Assembly (NCBI GenBank): GCA_052161625.1
Contig: CP197412.1
DNA length: 64,000 nucleotides
From: JBKCUI01 sp052161625
Lineage (GTDB): Bacteria; Planctomycetota; Planctomycetia; Pirellulales; Pirellulaceae
Reading direction: 5' to 3' (one strand)
The first letter of the stretch is position 1, and each line of letters opens with the position of its first letter. The notes under the pieces are model-generated. The model worked only from the letters and a program-made list of their open reading frames with translations. It did no database searches and had not been told where the DNA came from. The position numbers and the translations under genes were made by a program. Positions 46,783 through 56,325 of this stretch are shown here, one piece after another.

Positions 46783-47493
46783 TTAACTTGCAAGCTGCAG
46801 TTCCAGGATCCGAAATGGAAGTCCCTTGATACACGCTCCTCCGTTGTGAAATACCAGGCCATCATAGCGGACGGAGGTCATGGGGCGATGCGTATGCCCG
46901 AAATAGACATCGGAGACACCTTGCGTCGCATCGAGACCTTGCTCGCTCAAATACCGAGCGAGCTTTTTGAGGACCCAAGCTCTCCGCCGTGCAAAGGTGG
47001 CCACCGCGCGATGCACCTTCACTTGAACTGCTACATCGTACAGCCAATGTCGATAAGCTTCTGGGACCGGATCGCCACTGTGCTTCTTGCGACGTTCATC
47101 CACCTCGCGATGATCCATCCCACCATCCAGCACATCTCCATGCAAAAAGACAGCATGACCGAAGCGAAGCCAGTAAGGCTGCCACTGCAGATTCTTCTTT
47201 TCGAACACCAAGCGGTCCAAGGCCGACACATAGCGAGGATGGGAATCGTGATTGCCCAGCAGATAATAAAAGCTGCATCTCGGGTGCCGATCGGTTAAGT
47301 CCGAAAGCCATTCCACGGCTTTCTCGATCGTGGTGTCGAGCGAAGGGTAGCAACTCCACTTGAAGTCGAAGATATCCCCACCCAGAATCACTGCGCCGGC
47401 CCGGTCGGCCGCTTGCTCCAAGACACGTTCATAGCGACCAAAATCGGACCTCCTCGAGAACAGGTGCAGATCCGAAAGGAAGAAACATCGCAT
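46783..47493 (-). CDS. LpxH-like calcineurin-type metallophosphoesterase
   Basis: 236 residues from the ATG at 47493; a start at 47562 adds 23 poorly conserved residues. The metal-binding blocks are all present: MRCFFLSDLHLF, ILGGDIFDFKW, YYLLGNHD, FLHGDVLDGG and YFGHTHRPM. These match the UDP-2,3-diacylglucosamine hydrolase group, which acts in lipid A synthesis, but sequence alone cannot separate LpxH from related phosphatases. The close pairing with cardiolipin synthase supports a lipid or envelope role. Confidence 0.82.
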   Translation of the reverse strand: MRCFFLSDLHLFSRRSDFGRYERVLEQAADRAGAVILGGDIFDFKWSCYPSLDTTIEKAVEWLSDLTDRHPRCSFYYLLGNHDSHPRYVSALDRLVFEKKNLQWQPYWLRFGHAVFLHGDVLDGGMDHREVDERRKKHSGDPVPEAYRHWLYDVAVQVKVHRAVATFARRRAWVLKKLARYLSEQGLDATQGVSDVYFGHTHRPMTSVRYDGLVFHNGGACIKGLPFRILELQLAS

Positions 47494-47627
47494 CGGTTTC
47501 CTGCTTTTACCAAACCCAACGAGAAGGGAATTCTTTGCATCCAAGGCGTTTCCAAGGTACAAATTATCCTATGCGAGGGTCGTTTATTCCGCGAGGTAGG
47601 CCCCCGAAAAATAGCCAGTGAGGAACT

Positions 47628-48977
47628 GTGCCTATGGCCCCCCATCCCACCGATCAGCCCGCCGACTCGTTCAACGACCGGCCTATCGCCGAAGCTTCCC
47701 AGGCGGAGGCCCTGCCGCGCGACGAGGATTATCCGGAAGAGATTGCTTCCGAGCCCTCCGGCGGAACCGGCTATCCCAATGCCAAATCCCTGCTTTTATC
47801 GACCTTGACGAGTCTTGCAGTCGTCGTGGTTCTCCTGGCGGTCCTTCGCCTTCTCCTCCCTGCGACCTTGGAGTTGTCTCGCTATTCCTGGCACCGCGGC
47901 CAATTGCGAGCCGAGTACGAAGTCGCCGGGGACCAGCTCAAACAAGTTTCGTTGGAAGGGCTGTCCAGCATCTCCCAGACGGTTGCCAAACGAGTTGTCC
48001 CGAGCGTGGTGCACATCACTACGAGCCTGGCGGAGACACCCTTGAAAAGCGTGATTGGTCGCCGGTCGATGACTGGACACGGGAGTGGTGTTATTATCGA
48101 TAAAGGAGGATGGATCCTCACGAACAGTCACGTGCTCGACGACGGGCCGGTCATCCACGTTTATTTGGCGGACGAACGCTATTGTCTCGCCGAATTGGTT
48201 GGCAGCGATCCATTGACCGATCTCGCTGTTCTCAAAATCAAAGCGGACGATCTACTTCCAATCGCCTGGGGGGACAGCGACGTCGCTCAAGTCGGTTCGC
48301 CGGTTTGGGCGGTCGGTAGCCCCTTCGGATTGACTGGGTCGATTACCTTTGGAATCGTGAGCAGCAAACATCGGCTGGATTTATCCGGGACTCAGTACGA
48401 CGATTCTGGATCGATGCGAACAGGACGTGATCGCAAAAGAGGTCCCACGGCCCGATACAGCGACCTCATGCAAACCGACGTCGCTGTCAATCCAGGAAAT
48501 AGCGGGGGCCCGTTGGTCAATGGGCGCGGCGAATTGATCGGGATCAACACCGCTATCATCGGAGAGTCCTACCGAGGAGTGAGCTTTGCCATTCCGAGCA
48601 ATGTAGCCCGCCAGGTCTTCGACGAAATTGTTCAAAACGGAAGGATGCGCCGCGGTTGGCTGGGAGTCGAATTCGTTTCGGTCGCCCGATACGAACAACT
48701 TCGAGGCGAGGAGGAGCTGCCCGAAACAACTTACGAGCTGACAAAAGACCGTTTCGGAGCGATGGTCAATCGGATCTTGCCCGGTTCACCGGCCGAACTC
48801 GCTGGGCTTGCTGAAGGTGACTGCATTATCTCCGTCAATGGCGTCGAGATTCGCGGCGTCGAAGATGCCATCTTCCGAATCGGCAACAGCCAGCCAGGTT
48901 CGAGCGTTGACCTGGAGATCGAACGCAACGCCGAGCGACAGCGGCTTTCGATTACGATTGGACAGCGTCCCGATTGA
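47628..48977 (+). CDS. HtrA/DegP-type trypsin-like serine protease with PDZ domain
   Basis: 449 residues from a GTG at 47628 with GAGG five bases upstream; the ATG at 47634 is the alternative. A single membrane helix at about 54-76 anchors it, so the protease faces the periplasm. The catalytic triad is visible: His in ILTNSHVLDDG (about 168), Asp in LTDLAVLKI (about 198), Ser in PGNSGGPLVN (about 292). A PDZ domain follows (GAMVNRILPGSPAELAGLAEGDCIISVNG). It degrades or senses misfolded envelope proteins. An acidic cytoplasmic N-terminus of ~50 residues is longer than usual. Confidence 0.93.
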   Translation: MPMAPHPTDQPADSFNDRPIAEASQAEALPRDEDYPEEIASEPSGGTGYPNAKSLLLSTLTSLAVVVVLLAVLRLLLPATLELSRYSWHRGQLRAEYEVAGDQLKQVSLEGLSSISQTVAKRVVPSVVHITTSLAETPLKSVIGRRSMTGHGSGVIIDKGGWILTNSHVLDDGPVIHVYLADERYCLAELVGSDPLTDLAVLKIKADDLLPIAWGDSDVAQVGSPVWAVGSPFGLTGSITFGIVSSKHRLDLSGTQYDDSGSMRTGRDRKRGPTARYSDLMQTDVAVNPGNSGGPLVNGRGELIGINTAIIGESYRGVSFAIPSNVARQVFDEIVQNGRMRRGWLGVEFVSVARYEQLRGEEELPETTYELTKDRFGAMVNRILPGSPAELAGLAEGDCIISVNGVEIRGVEDAIFRIGNSQPGSSVDLEIERNAERQRLSITIGQRPD

Positions 48978-49084
48978 TCGTATAACGACGCTATCTCAAG
49001 ATTGATTGCAGGGCGATTTTCGAATGGGTTTCCCCCTTTCCAATCGCCCCTCCTCCCTATGGAAAGCTTTGGACTGGATTCGGA

Positions 49085-49807
49085 ATGGTAGAGCTAGGAG
49101 TCAATATCGACCACGTTGCCACAATTCGCCAAGCGCGTCGAACCTACGAACCCGACCCGGTCGCGGCCGCTTATTTTGCTGAATTAGGTGGTGCCGACAC
49201 GATCACGGTCCATCTTCGGGAAGATCGCCGACACATCCAAGACCGCGATGTTCGGCTGCTCAAAGAAACAGTGCATATCAAACTGAATTTTGAACTCTCC
49301 TGTGCACCCGAGATCGTCGACATCTGCTGCGCGACCCATCCGCATCAAGCAACTCTGGTCCCCGAACGCCGCGAAGAAGTTACCACCGAGGGGGGACTCA
49401 ATCTGCTTCGGGGAGATGGGGTCGTCGAGCAAGCGATCGAAAAACTGCGTGATCAAGGGATCGAAGTCAGTCTCTTTATCGATCCCGATCGAGAGCAAAT
49501 CGAAAAGGCCAAGGCGCTCGGCGTCCAAGCGATCGAATTGCATACGGGTCAATATGCGTTGGCCCGCGGCGCGGATCAGCGACGGGAGTTGGATCGACTG
49601 ACCCAGGCAGGAGTCATTGCCACCGATCTGGGGTTGCGCCTGCATGCGGGGCATGGTCTCACCTATCAGAACGTGATTCCTATTGCTTCCATCCCCAATA
49701 TGTTCGAACTCAATATTGGTCACAGCATCGTCAGTCGGGCTGTATTGGTGGGCTTCCAGGCCGCGGTAGCCGAAATGAAACGACTGATCCAAGTCCCCCG
49801 TCCTTAG
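49085..49807 (+). CDS. pdxJ: Pyridoxine 5'-phosphate synthase
   Basis: 240 residues, full length. It condenses 1-deoxyxylulose 5-phosphate with 3-amino-2-oxopropyl phosphate, the last ring-forming step of DXP-dependent vitamin B6 synthesis. The N-terminus ELGVNIDHVATIRQARR and the blocks GADTITVHLREDRRHIQDRD, CAPEIVDICC and VSLFIDPD, LRLHAGHGLTYQNV are diagnostic. It is preceded by the HtrA gene (107-base gap) and converges on the response regulator with 16 bases between. Confidence 0.96.
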   Translation: MVELGVNIDHVATIRQARRTYEPDPVAAAYFAELGGADTITVHLREDRRHIQDRDVRLLKETVHIKLNFELSCAPEIVDICCATHPHQATLVPERREEVTTEGGLNLLRGDGVVEQAIEKLRDQGIEVSLFIDPDREQIEKAKALGVQAIELHTGQYALARGADQRRELDRLTQAGVIATDLGLRLHAGHGLTYQNVIPIASIPNMFELNIGHSIVSRAVLVGFQAAVAEMKRLIQVPRP

Positions 49808-49823
49808 ATCCTGCGAACGCCCT

Positions 49824-51188
49824 TTACGTTTGTTCGCGGTCCTTCAACTTTTGCTGCAGACTCTGGCGATGGATTCCGAGCCGACGTGCAGCGGCGGACA
49901 CGTTCCCCTGTTCCAGTTCCAAGGCTCGTTCGATCGCGACGCGTTCAAACCAATCGACTAGTTTTTGCTTTCCCTCTGTGAGAGGGACCTCCAAATAAGG
50001 AGCCAACCAGTCGGGATTGGATGGCTCGTCCGAGTCGGCGCGGGAAGGAACTAGTCCAAGGTCTTCCGGCTCGATCGATGACGACCTTGCCATGGCTGCT
50101 GCACCCTCGACTCGCTGTTTGAGTTCGCGGATGTTTCCAGGCCATGCGTAGCGAAGGATGGCTTCGGTAGCTTGGGGGCTGAATACCAATTCGCTTTGAA
50201 GAAAATGGTTTGCTAGGAGCAAGACATCCTCGCTGCGAGCGCGCAGAGGGGGGAGCTTGATTTCAATTCCTCGCAGACGAAAGTAGAGATCGGCCCGAAA
50301 TCGCTTTTGTTCGATGGCTGATTCCAAATCCTGGTGGGTGGCGCTGATCACTCGCACATCGACTGGGATCTCTTCTTCGCTTCCGACCGGAGTCAATACG
50401 CCTTCCTGCAAGACTCGCAGCAATCGCGTTTGTACACCGACCGGCATGTCACCGATTTCATCTAGGAACAACGTTCCCCGGTGCGCCTTGCGAAACACCC
50501 CCTCGCGATTGCGATCGGAACCAGTGAATGCACCTTTAACATGGCCGAACAGCTCGCTCTCGATCAAGTGTTCGGAGAGAGCGGCGGTGTTGACGGCGAT
50601 AAAAGGACCTTGGTTGCGTTGGCTGAGTCGATGGAGTTCCCGAGCGACCAGTTCCTTGCCTGTACCGCTTTCACCTCGAATAAGGATCGGAAGCGATGTG
50701 GACGAGGCTTTGCGGATTTGTTCAAAGATTCGGTGCATCGAAGGGCTAATGCTGAGGAGCGCGCCGAGCGATGGAATCGAGTCGAGTTGCGATTGCAGTT
50801 CCAAGACTCTTGCTTCGAGTTGGCAGCGTCGGTGGCTGCGCGCGACGATCGTGCGAATATGGTCGAGGTCATAAGGCTTGACCAGAAAGTCGGAAGCTCC
50901 GCGTCGGATGCACTCGACGGCGATGTTCACGCTATCGTTGGCGGTAACGACGATGATCTCGGGGAGACGCGAAGGTGGCGAGTCGCGAAGTGCATCGAGT
51001 ACCGCCAATCCGTCTTGGACAGGCATGTTGAGGTCGAGAAAGACCAGATCGGGATGATTCTCATGGATCTGCTCGATGGCTTGCCCTCCGTGCTCGGCTT
51101 CCAGAATGGTGCGAGCCTCGTTTCGTATTGCGCGATGGAGCGCGTAACGAGCGGTAGAGTCATCTTCAACGATTAGGATCTTCATCAT
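49824..51188 (-). CDS. NtrC-type sigma-54-dependent response regulator
   Basis: 454 residues. Receiver domain with acidic residues ILIVEDD, phospho-acceptor Asp52 in VFLDLNMP and Lys104 in LVKPYD. The AAA+ domain has Walker A GESGTGKE (172-179), the sigma-54 contact loop GAFTG (219-223) and FLDEIGDMP. A Fis-type helix-turn-helix ends the chain (NVSAAARRLGIHRQSLQQKL). It is a complete two-component activator of sigma-54 promoters; its histidine kinase is not in the window, so the signal is unknown. A second ATG three bases in is an equal start. Confidence 0.95.
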   Translation of the reverse strand: MMKILIVEDDSTARYALHRAIRNEARTILEAEHGGQAIEQIHENHPDLVFLDLNMPVQDGLAVLDALRDSPPSRLPEIIVVTANDSVNIAVECIRRGASDFLVKPYDLDHIRTIVARSHRRCQLEARVLELQSQLDSIPSLGALLSISPSMHRIFEQIRKASSTSLPILIRGESGTGKELVARELHRLSQRNQGPFIAVNTAALSEHLIESELFGHVKGAFTGSDRNREGVFRKAHRGTLFLDEIGDMPVGVQTRLLRVLQEGVLTPVGSEEEIPVDVRVISATHQDLESAIEQKRFRADLYFRLRGIEIKLPPLRARSEDVLLLANHFLQSELVFSPQATEAILRYAWPGNIRELKQRVEGAAAMARSSSIEPEDLGLVPSRADSDEPSNPDWLAPYLEVPLTEGKQKLVDWFERVAIERALELEQGNVSAAARRLGIHRQSLQQKLKDREQT

Positions 51189-51379
51189 ACGAATGCCAGG
51201 CTTGAGGGGAGAAGCAAGTCTAGTTTACACCGCGCAACTCCTGGACAATGACGCATTTCATCGAACCACGTCATTTTGTCGTTCATGAGCTGAGGCAGCT
51301 TACGTCCCAGTGATCTCGAAATATGCTATAACGTTCGCCGTTGATCCTTCCCCATTTTCTTCCTTCACCATATCCCACC

Positions 51380-51384
51380 GGAGG
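51380..51384 (+). promoter_or_regulatory. Ribosome-binding site fixing the MFS start
   Basis: A full GGAGG lies six bases before a GTG at 51391. It decides for that GTG over an upstream in-frame ATG at 51310, whose added residues are not membrane-protein-like. Confidence 0.75.
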
Positions 51385-51390
51385 AATCCA

Positions 51391-52794
51391 GTGCCAACTC
51401 CTGAGTCTTCATCAGGTCCTGCTTCGACCTCGGATAGAGCATGGTGGAAACAGCTCAATGGCTACCATTGGTTTGTTTTCATCATGGCGTCCTGTGCCTG
51501 GATGTTCGATTGTTTGGATCAGCAGCTGTTTATTCTCGCGAGGAACAACGCCGTCGTCGCGCTGGCTCCTGATTTGGATGCCAAGGCCTATGGTGGGTAT
51601 GCGACGTCAATCTTCATCGCGGGTTGGGCGATCGGTGGATTGATCTTTGGCGCGGTGGGGGATCGTATCGGCAGAGCGAAGACGTTGGCCATCACGGTCT
51701 TGATGTATTCCATCAGCACGGGGCTTAGCGCACTATCCAACAACATCTGGGAGTTCTTCGCGTATCGATTGCTGACAGGTTTAGGTGTAGGGGGCGTTTT
51801 CGGGCTCGCCGTGGCCTTGATCTCAGATAGTTTACCGGAGCATGTCCGGTCGAAAGCGTTGGGGTGGTTGCAAGCCCTATCGGCGGTGGGGAACGTTACG
51901 GCTGGGCTTTGCAGTGTCGCATTGGCTCAGATGGATCCGAACGTATCCTGGAAGTATTTGTTCCTAATCGGCGCGACGCCGGCCTTCCTTTGCATCTTCA
52001 TCATGGTGCGATTGCGGGAGCCGGAGAAGTGGGTGCGTGCCAAGCAAGCCAGCCGAGAAGTGGGTGGCAAGGCGATGGGTTCGTATGCGAGCCTCTTTGG
52101 CGAACCCCGTTGGGCCAAGCCCGCGTTGCTTGGGATGATCCTTTGTGTCGCGGGGGTTGTCGGCGTCTGGGGGGTAGGGTTCTTCAGTCCTGAGTTGGTT
52201 GGCAGCGCATTGGACAAATCGCTGCGCGAAGCGGGATTGAGCGGGGCTGAATTGCAGGCCGAAAAGACCAAGTGGACGGCTTACGCGTTGATCATTCAAA
52301 ACATCGGTGCGTTTTTTGGGATGCTCACTTTCGCGCGATTAGCGCAAGCCATCGGCCGCAAACCTGCGTTCTATATCGGGACCTTTGTGGCGATGGGTGC
52401 GACAATCTTCTTCTTTCAGTCGTTCAAAACCCGCGCGGACATTTGGATGAACGGCGTCATGGGCTTCGCGCAGCTGGCATTGATGGCCGGGTACGCGATC
52501 TATTTGCCAGAGCTTTTTCCGACGCGATTGCGCAGCACCGGGACCAGTTTTTGTTACAACGTCGGGCGGTTCATCGCCGCGACCGGTCCGTTTACCTTGG
52601 CCGTATTGCAATCCTGGCTGGGGGCCGCTGCGGTGGCCAGACTGCCAGAGGGTGCGGATGCTGCAGCACAAGCCGCTGCGAAGCTCGACGCGTTTCGGTT
52701 CGCGGCCTGTTGCATGAGCGGTATCTATCTAGTTGCCCTGTTCGTCCTTCCGTTCTTGCCCGAAACGAAGGGACAGCCTCTTCCCGAGGACTAA
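51391..52794 (+). CDS. MFS transporter (MHS/sugar-acid porter-like)
   Basis: 467 residues from the GTG at 51391. Twelve membrane helices can be traced. The loop GAVGDRIGRAKTLAITVLMYS and the later YRLLTGLGVGGVFGLAVALISDSLPEHVRSKALG are the MFS signatures of the metabolite:H+ symporter type (NanT, aromatic-acid and shikimate porters). The region ELFPTRLRSTGTSFCYNVGR is also typical. An uptake role for an organic acid or sugar acid is inferred from family only. Its last 66 bases overlap the convergent membrane-protein gene. Confidence 0.88.
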   Translation: MPTPESSSGPASTSDRAWWKQLNGYHWFVFIMASCAWMFDCLDQQLFILARNNAVVALAPDLDAKAYGGYATSIFIAGWAIGGLIFGAVGDRIGRAKTLAITVLMYSISTGLSALSNNIWEFFAYRLLTGLGVGGVFGLAVALISDSLPEHVRSKALGWLQALSAVGNVTAGLCSVALAQMDPNVSWKYLFLIGATPAFLCIFIMVRLREPEKWVRAKQASREVGGKAMGSYASLFGEPRWAKPALLGMILCVAGVVGVWGVGFFSPELVGSALDKSLREAGLSGAELQAEKTKWTAYALIIQNIGAFFGMLTFARLAQAIGRKPAFYIGTFVAMGATIFFFQSFKTRADIWMNGVMGFAQLALMAGYAIYLPELFPTRLRSTGTSFCYNVGRFIAATGPFTLAVLQSWLGAAAVARLPEGADAAAQAAAKLDAFRFAACCMSGIYLVALFVLPFLPETKGQPLPED

Positions 52795-53301
52795 TACGAG
52801 CAGAACGATCGTGGCTCCAATGCCGAACCATCGGAGCCATCCCGATTTGAATACCACGGTGGCGTTGAACGCGATGAAGCACAGGAAGCCGAGCGAAAGA
52901 CCGTGGTAAAGAGGCGGTAGTCGCCTGTGCCGTTCGGACGCGAATGCGGCGAGAACGGCGTCGAAGGTCCAAACGGCGAGGAATGCGTAGTTGACATAGA
53001 GACCGGCTCCAAACGCGATCCCCAGAAGGTCTTGGGTTTGGGCTGCCGTCGACTGAAATGCCTGTTCTTGCGATCCGTTGTGGAAGGTGAGCAAAGCACC
53101 CATGCTGTGCCAAACTGCAAGCTCCGCACCGAGTAGCCAAATCGCAGCAACCGGTTGTGCCGAACGTTTCCTTCCAATGGCCTCGGACGCGAGCACGGCA
53201 ACGAAGAGAGCCAACGAGGCTCGGATAGCCAGAAGAGAGGCGAATTGCCAAGGAGTCTCGGCGGCGGGTGCGACAGCGAGGAGCCAGGAACCGATTCGCA
53301 T
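52729..53301 (-). CDS. Hypothetical membrane protein
   Basis: 190 residues from an ATG at 53301 with AAGG close upstream. A much longer open frame exists upstream but that part only mirrors accB on the other strand. Five or so hydrophobic segments are visible (LLAIRASLALFVAVLASEAIG, VAAIWLLGAELAVWHSMGALL, LLGIAFGAGLYVNYAFLAVW, LYHGLSLGFLCFIAFNATVVF, WFGIGATIVLLVLVLG). The tail is basic and overlaps the convergent MFS gene by 66 bases. The family is not recognised. The hydrophobic pattern and consistent helix spacing argue that it is real. Confidence 0.65.
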   Translation of the reverse strand: MRIGSWLLAVAPAAETPWQFASLLAIRASLALFVAVLASEAIGRKRSAQPVAAIWLLGAELAVWHSMGALLTFHNGSQEQAFQSTAAQTQDLLGIAFGAGLYVNYAFLAVWTFDAVLAAFASERHRRLPPLYHGLSLGFLCFIAFNATVVFKSGWLRWFGIGATIVLLVLVLGKRLSLRFGQERKDEQGN

Positions 53302-53496
53302 GGCCTTGTGCCTAGGGCTTCCGTGGGCGGAACGTGGACGGTATAAAACGTGGTCTTTTAAGGAACTATGACGGCCAAACGCAGCCCAGGGGATTCTAAT
53401 CGAAGTCCGAGGAGCTGCGAACGGCTGGTCTCTATTCTGCTTACTGCACCCCCGGGTGAGAAACCTTCCCATTTTGGATCCGAAAGGCCCTGTCCG

Positions 53497-54012
53497 ATGA
53501 CGGAATCGAGCAAACCTGACGATGTGTTTGACATCGATCGCATCCGCAAGTTGATCGAGTTGATGAAAGAACACGATCTTGGCGAGATCGATTTGCGTCA
53601 GGAAAACCAGCGCATCCGGCTTTGCGGTGCAGGACATGGGCACCCCATTCTTGCCAGCGGGATGGCTTCTATGCCTATGATGGCGGCACCCGCTCCTGCC
53701 CCGGTCGCAGCCCCTGCCTCTGCCTCGGCGGCTCCAGCAGCCCCTGCTTCGGATGCGGATGGTCCTCACATCGAGATTATCAAATCCCCCATGGTTGGAA
53801 CATTCTATTCGCGTCCCAATCCCAATGCGAAGAACTTCGTCGAAGTCGGTTCCTCGGTCCAAACCGATACCGTCGTTTGCATCATCGAAGCAATGAAGGT
53901 GTTCAACGAGATTCCCGCCGAGATACGAGGAAAGATCGTTCAAGTCCTCGTGAAGAACGAAGAGGCGGTCGATTACGGCAAGCCGTTGTTCAAAGTCGAT
54001 ACACGAGGCTAA
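53497..54012 (+). CDS. accB: Acetyl-CoA carboxylase biotin carboxyl carrier protein
   Basis: 171 residues from the ATG at 53497; upstream starts add non-conserved sequence. The N-terminal part (IDRIRKLIELMKEHDLGEID) is the AccB-specific dimerisation region, then an Ala/Pro hinge (about 62-87), then the biotinyl domain with EAMKV (131-135, Lys134 biotinylated). It carries carboxybiotin between the carboxylase and transferase steps in the first step of fatty acid synthesis. Followed by accC 21 bases later, the classic accBC pair. Confidence 0.95.
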   Translation: MTESSKPDDVFDIDRIRKLIELMKEHDLGEIDLRQENQRIRLCGAGHGHPILASGMASMPMMAAPAPAPVAAPASASAAPAAPASDADGPHIEIIKSPMVGTFYSRPNPNAKNFVEVGSSVQTDTVVCIIEAMKVFNEIPAEIRGKIVQVLVKNEEAVDYGKPLFKVDTRG

Positions 54013-54033
54013 CTTTAACAATCTGACGGAACT

Positions 54034-55389
54034 ATGTTCAATCGTGTCCTAATCGCCAACCGCGGCGAGATCGCCCTTCGTGTCATTCGAGCCTGCAAAG
54101 AAATGGGGATCGAAACCGTAGCGATTTATAGCGAGGCAGATCGCGGTTCGCAGTATCTGGAGTTGGCCGACCAAACATTCTGCGTCGGTCCTCCCAAGTC
54201 GGCGGATAGCTACCTTCGCTTCGAACGCGTCATCGCGGCTGCGGAAGCCAGCGGTGCCGATGCGATCCATCCCGGTTACGGGTTCCTCGCCGAAAACGCG
54301 CAATTCAACGAAGCTTGCCGCAGCTCGAACTTCGAGTTCATCGGCCCGTCTCCCGATGCCATGGAGAAGCTTGGCGATAAGAACACGGCTCGCGAAATGG
54401 CCGTCGCTGCAGGGGTTCCGGTGGTTCCCGGTAGCGATGGACTCCTGGATTCCGAAGCGGAGGCCCTCCAAGCGGCTCGGAAGATCGGCTTTCCCGTCTT
54501 GATCAAAGCGACTGCCGGCGGCGGTGGCAAAGGGATGCGCGTGGCGACCGACGAAGCCTCGTTGCAGACGTCCCTCTCCCAAGCCCAAACGGAGGCCAAA
54601 GCTGCCTTCGGAAACGCCGGTGTCTACTTGGAAAAGTACATCGACCGGCCTCGGCACGTGGAAGTCCAAGTCATTGCCGACCAGCACGGAAATATCGTTC
54701 ATTTGCACGAACGGGATTGTTCCGTACAACGTCGTCACCAAAAGTTGATCGAAGAAAGCCCATCCCCTCGTCTCCCCGAGGCGACGCGCAAAGCGATGTG
54801 CGAAGCTGCGGTACGAATGGTCAAGCAAGCCAACTACCACAACGCGGCAACTGTGGAGTTCATTGTCGATCAGAATGACAACTTCTACTTCATCGAAGTC
54901 AACGCTCGGATCCAAGTGGAACATCCGGTCAGCGAAATGATTTCAGGTGTTGACTTGATCAAATCCCAGATACTGGTTGCTGCTGGCGAGAAGCTCCCTT
55001 TCTCCCAGAAGGATATCCAGCCCATCGGTGCAGCCATCGAATGCCGCATCAATGCCGAGGACCCCGACCGTAATTTTCAGCCCTGCCCAGGTCGCATCGA
55101 AAAGATGTACATCCCAGGCGGATTGGGAGTCCGTGTTGATTCACACGCCCATCCTGGATACACCGTTCCACCCTACTACGATTCGATGATCGCCAAGATC
55201 ATTGTGCATCGACCCACGCGCGATCAAGCGATCGAGTGCATGCTCCGAAGCTTGTACGAACTTCGCATCACCGGCATCAAGACGACGGCTAGCTTCCATC
55301 AAATCGTGTTGCGACAACCCGAGTTCGTCGAAGGCCGCGTGGACACGAAATGGGTGGAACGCGAACTACTACCACGAATCAAAGCTTAG
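54034..55389 (+). CDS. accC: Acetyl-CoA carboxylase, biotin carboxylase subunit
   Basis: 451 residues, full length. MFNRVLIANRGEIALRVIRACKEMG opens the biotin carboxylase N-terminal fold; the ATP-grasp Gly-rich loop is TAGGGGKGMRV; conserved RDCSVQRRHQKLIEESP and the catalytic IEVNARIQVEHPVSE are present, as is the C-terminal PGYTVPPYYDSMIAKII. It carboxylates the biotin on AccB using ATP and bicarbonate. It lies in one transcription unit with accB and probably the DapA-like gene 12 bases downstream. Confidence 0.97.
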   Translation: MFNRVLIANRGEIALRVIRACKEMGIETVAIYSEADRGSQYLELADQTFCVGPPKSADSYLRFERVIAAAEASGADAIHPGYGFLAENAQFNEACRSSNFEFIGPSPDAMEKLGDKNTAREMAVAAGVPVVPGSDGLLDSEAEALQAARKIGFPVLIKATAGGGGKGMRVATDEASLQTSLSQAQTEAKAAFGNAGVYLEKYIDRPRHVEVQVIADQHGNIVHLHERDCSVQRRHQKLIEESPSPRLPEATRKAMCEAAVRMVKQANYHNAATVEFIVDQNDNFYFIEVNARIQVEHPVSEMISGVDLIKSQILVAAGEKLPFSQKDIQPIGAAIECRINAEDPDRNFQPCPGRIEKMYIPGGLGVRVDSHAHPGYTVPPYYDSMIAKIIVHRPTRDQAIECMLRSLYELRITGIKTTASFHQIVLRQPEFVEGRVDTKWVERELLPRIKA

Positions 55390-55401
55390 AGAAATATTAC
55401 C

Positions 55402-56325
55402 ATGTGGACGATGCCGGCTACCCCTGAGAAGCTTTCCAGCAGCGTGATTGCTGTTCCTCCCATGGCTCGCAACGAGAAAGGGGTGATCTGCAAAACGAAT
55501 AACGCGAAGATCATCCAAGCTATCGAGGCTGGGGGCGTCCACATCTTTTTGTACGGTGGCAACGCTGTCTTCTACCACATCCGTCCTTCGGAGTATGCGG
55601 ACGCCCTGGCTGTCTTGGCCGAATCCGCATCGGCATCCTCCCTCATGATCCCCTCGGTTGGACCGACCTATGGCGTGATGATGGATCAAGTCGCACCACT
55701 TCGTGAATTCAATTTCCCGACGGTGATGATCCTCCCTCAAAAAGAGATTGCGGATGAAGGGGGAATCGCGACCGGCGTGCGACGCTTCGCCGAAGCATAT
55801 GGCAAGCCCGTGGTCCTCTATCTGAAACACGATCGATGGCTCAGCCCTGAAACGGTCGGTAAATTGCACCGAGATGGTTTGATCAGCTGGATCAAGTATG
55901 CTGTGGTGCTGGATAAACCTGAACACGATCCTTACTTAAGGGAGGTGCTCGATGTCGTTCCATCGAACATCGTCATCAGCGGTATTGGGGAACAGCCAGC
56001 TATCATTCACATGCGCGACTTCGGCGTTGCAGGATTCACCAGCGGCTGCGTCTGCGTAGCTCCCAAACTTTCCATGGATATGCTGCGGGCCATTCAAGCG
56101 AAGGACTATGCGAAGGCGGAATCGATTCGCGAGATCTTCAAACCTTTGGAAGATTTGCGAAACGGGATCCAACCGATTCGCGTCTTGCACCACGCTGTTG
56201 CCGGTGCTGGTATCGCAGCAACCGGTCCCATGCAGCCCTTGCTAGGGGAATTGACCCCAGAACAGCAATCCCTTGTGGAAGCCGCCGCCCGCGAGCTTCG
56301 CGCTCGCGAGACGAAGAACGCGTAG
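55402..56325 (+). CDS. DapA/dihydrodipicolinate synthase-family aldolase
   Basis: 307 residues. The TIM-barrel has the family blocks IIQAIEAGGVHIFLYGGNA in the GGTGE position, KPVVLYLKHD with the expected Tyr140, and WIKYAVV with the Schiff-base Lys165, so the catalytic Tyr/Lys pair of the class I aldolases is kept. It differs from true DapA in the substrate-loop residues, so it may act on a different keto acid (such as a sugar-derived one). It starts 12 bases after accC, so co-expression is likely though the chemistry is not obviously linked. Confidence 0.85.
   Translation: MWTMPATPEKLSSSVIAVPPMARNEKGVICKTNNAKIIQAIEAGGVHIFLYGGNAVFYHIRPSEYADALAVLAESASASSLMIPSVGPTYGVMMDQVAPLREFNFPTVMILPQKEIADEGGIATGVRRFAEAYGKPVVLYLKHDRWLSPETVGKLHRDGLISWIKYAVVLDKPEHDPYLREVLDVVPSNIVISGIGEQPAIIHMRDFGVAGFTSGCVCVAPKLSMDMLRAIQAKDYAKAESIREIFKPLEDLRNGIQPIRVLHHAVAGAGIAATGPMQPLLGELTPEQQSLVEAAARELRARETKNA

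Noticed and set aside
53302..54021. Upstream extension of the minus-strand membrane-protein frame across accB
   Set aside because: This part is the reverse image of accB, with Arg/His-rich low-quality sequence; the real start is the ATG at 53301.
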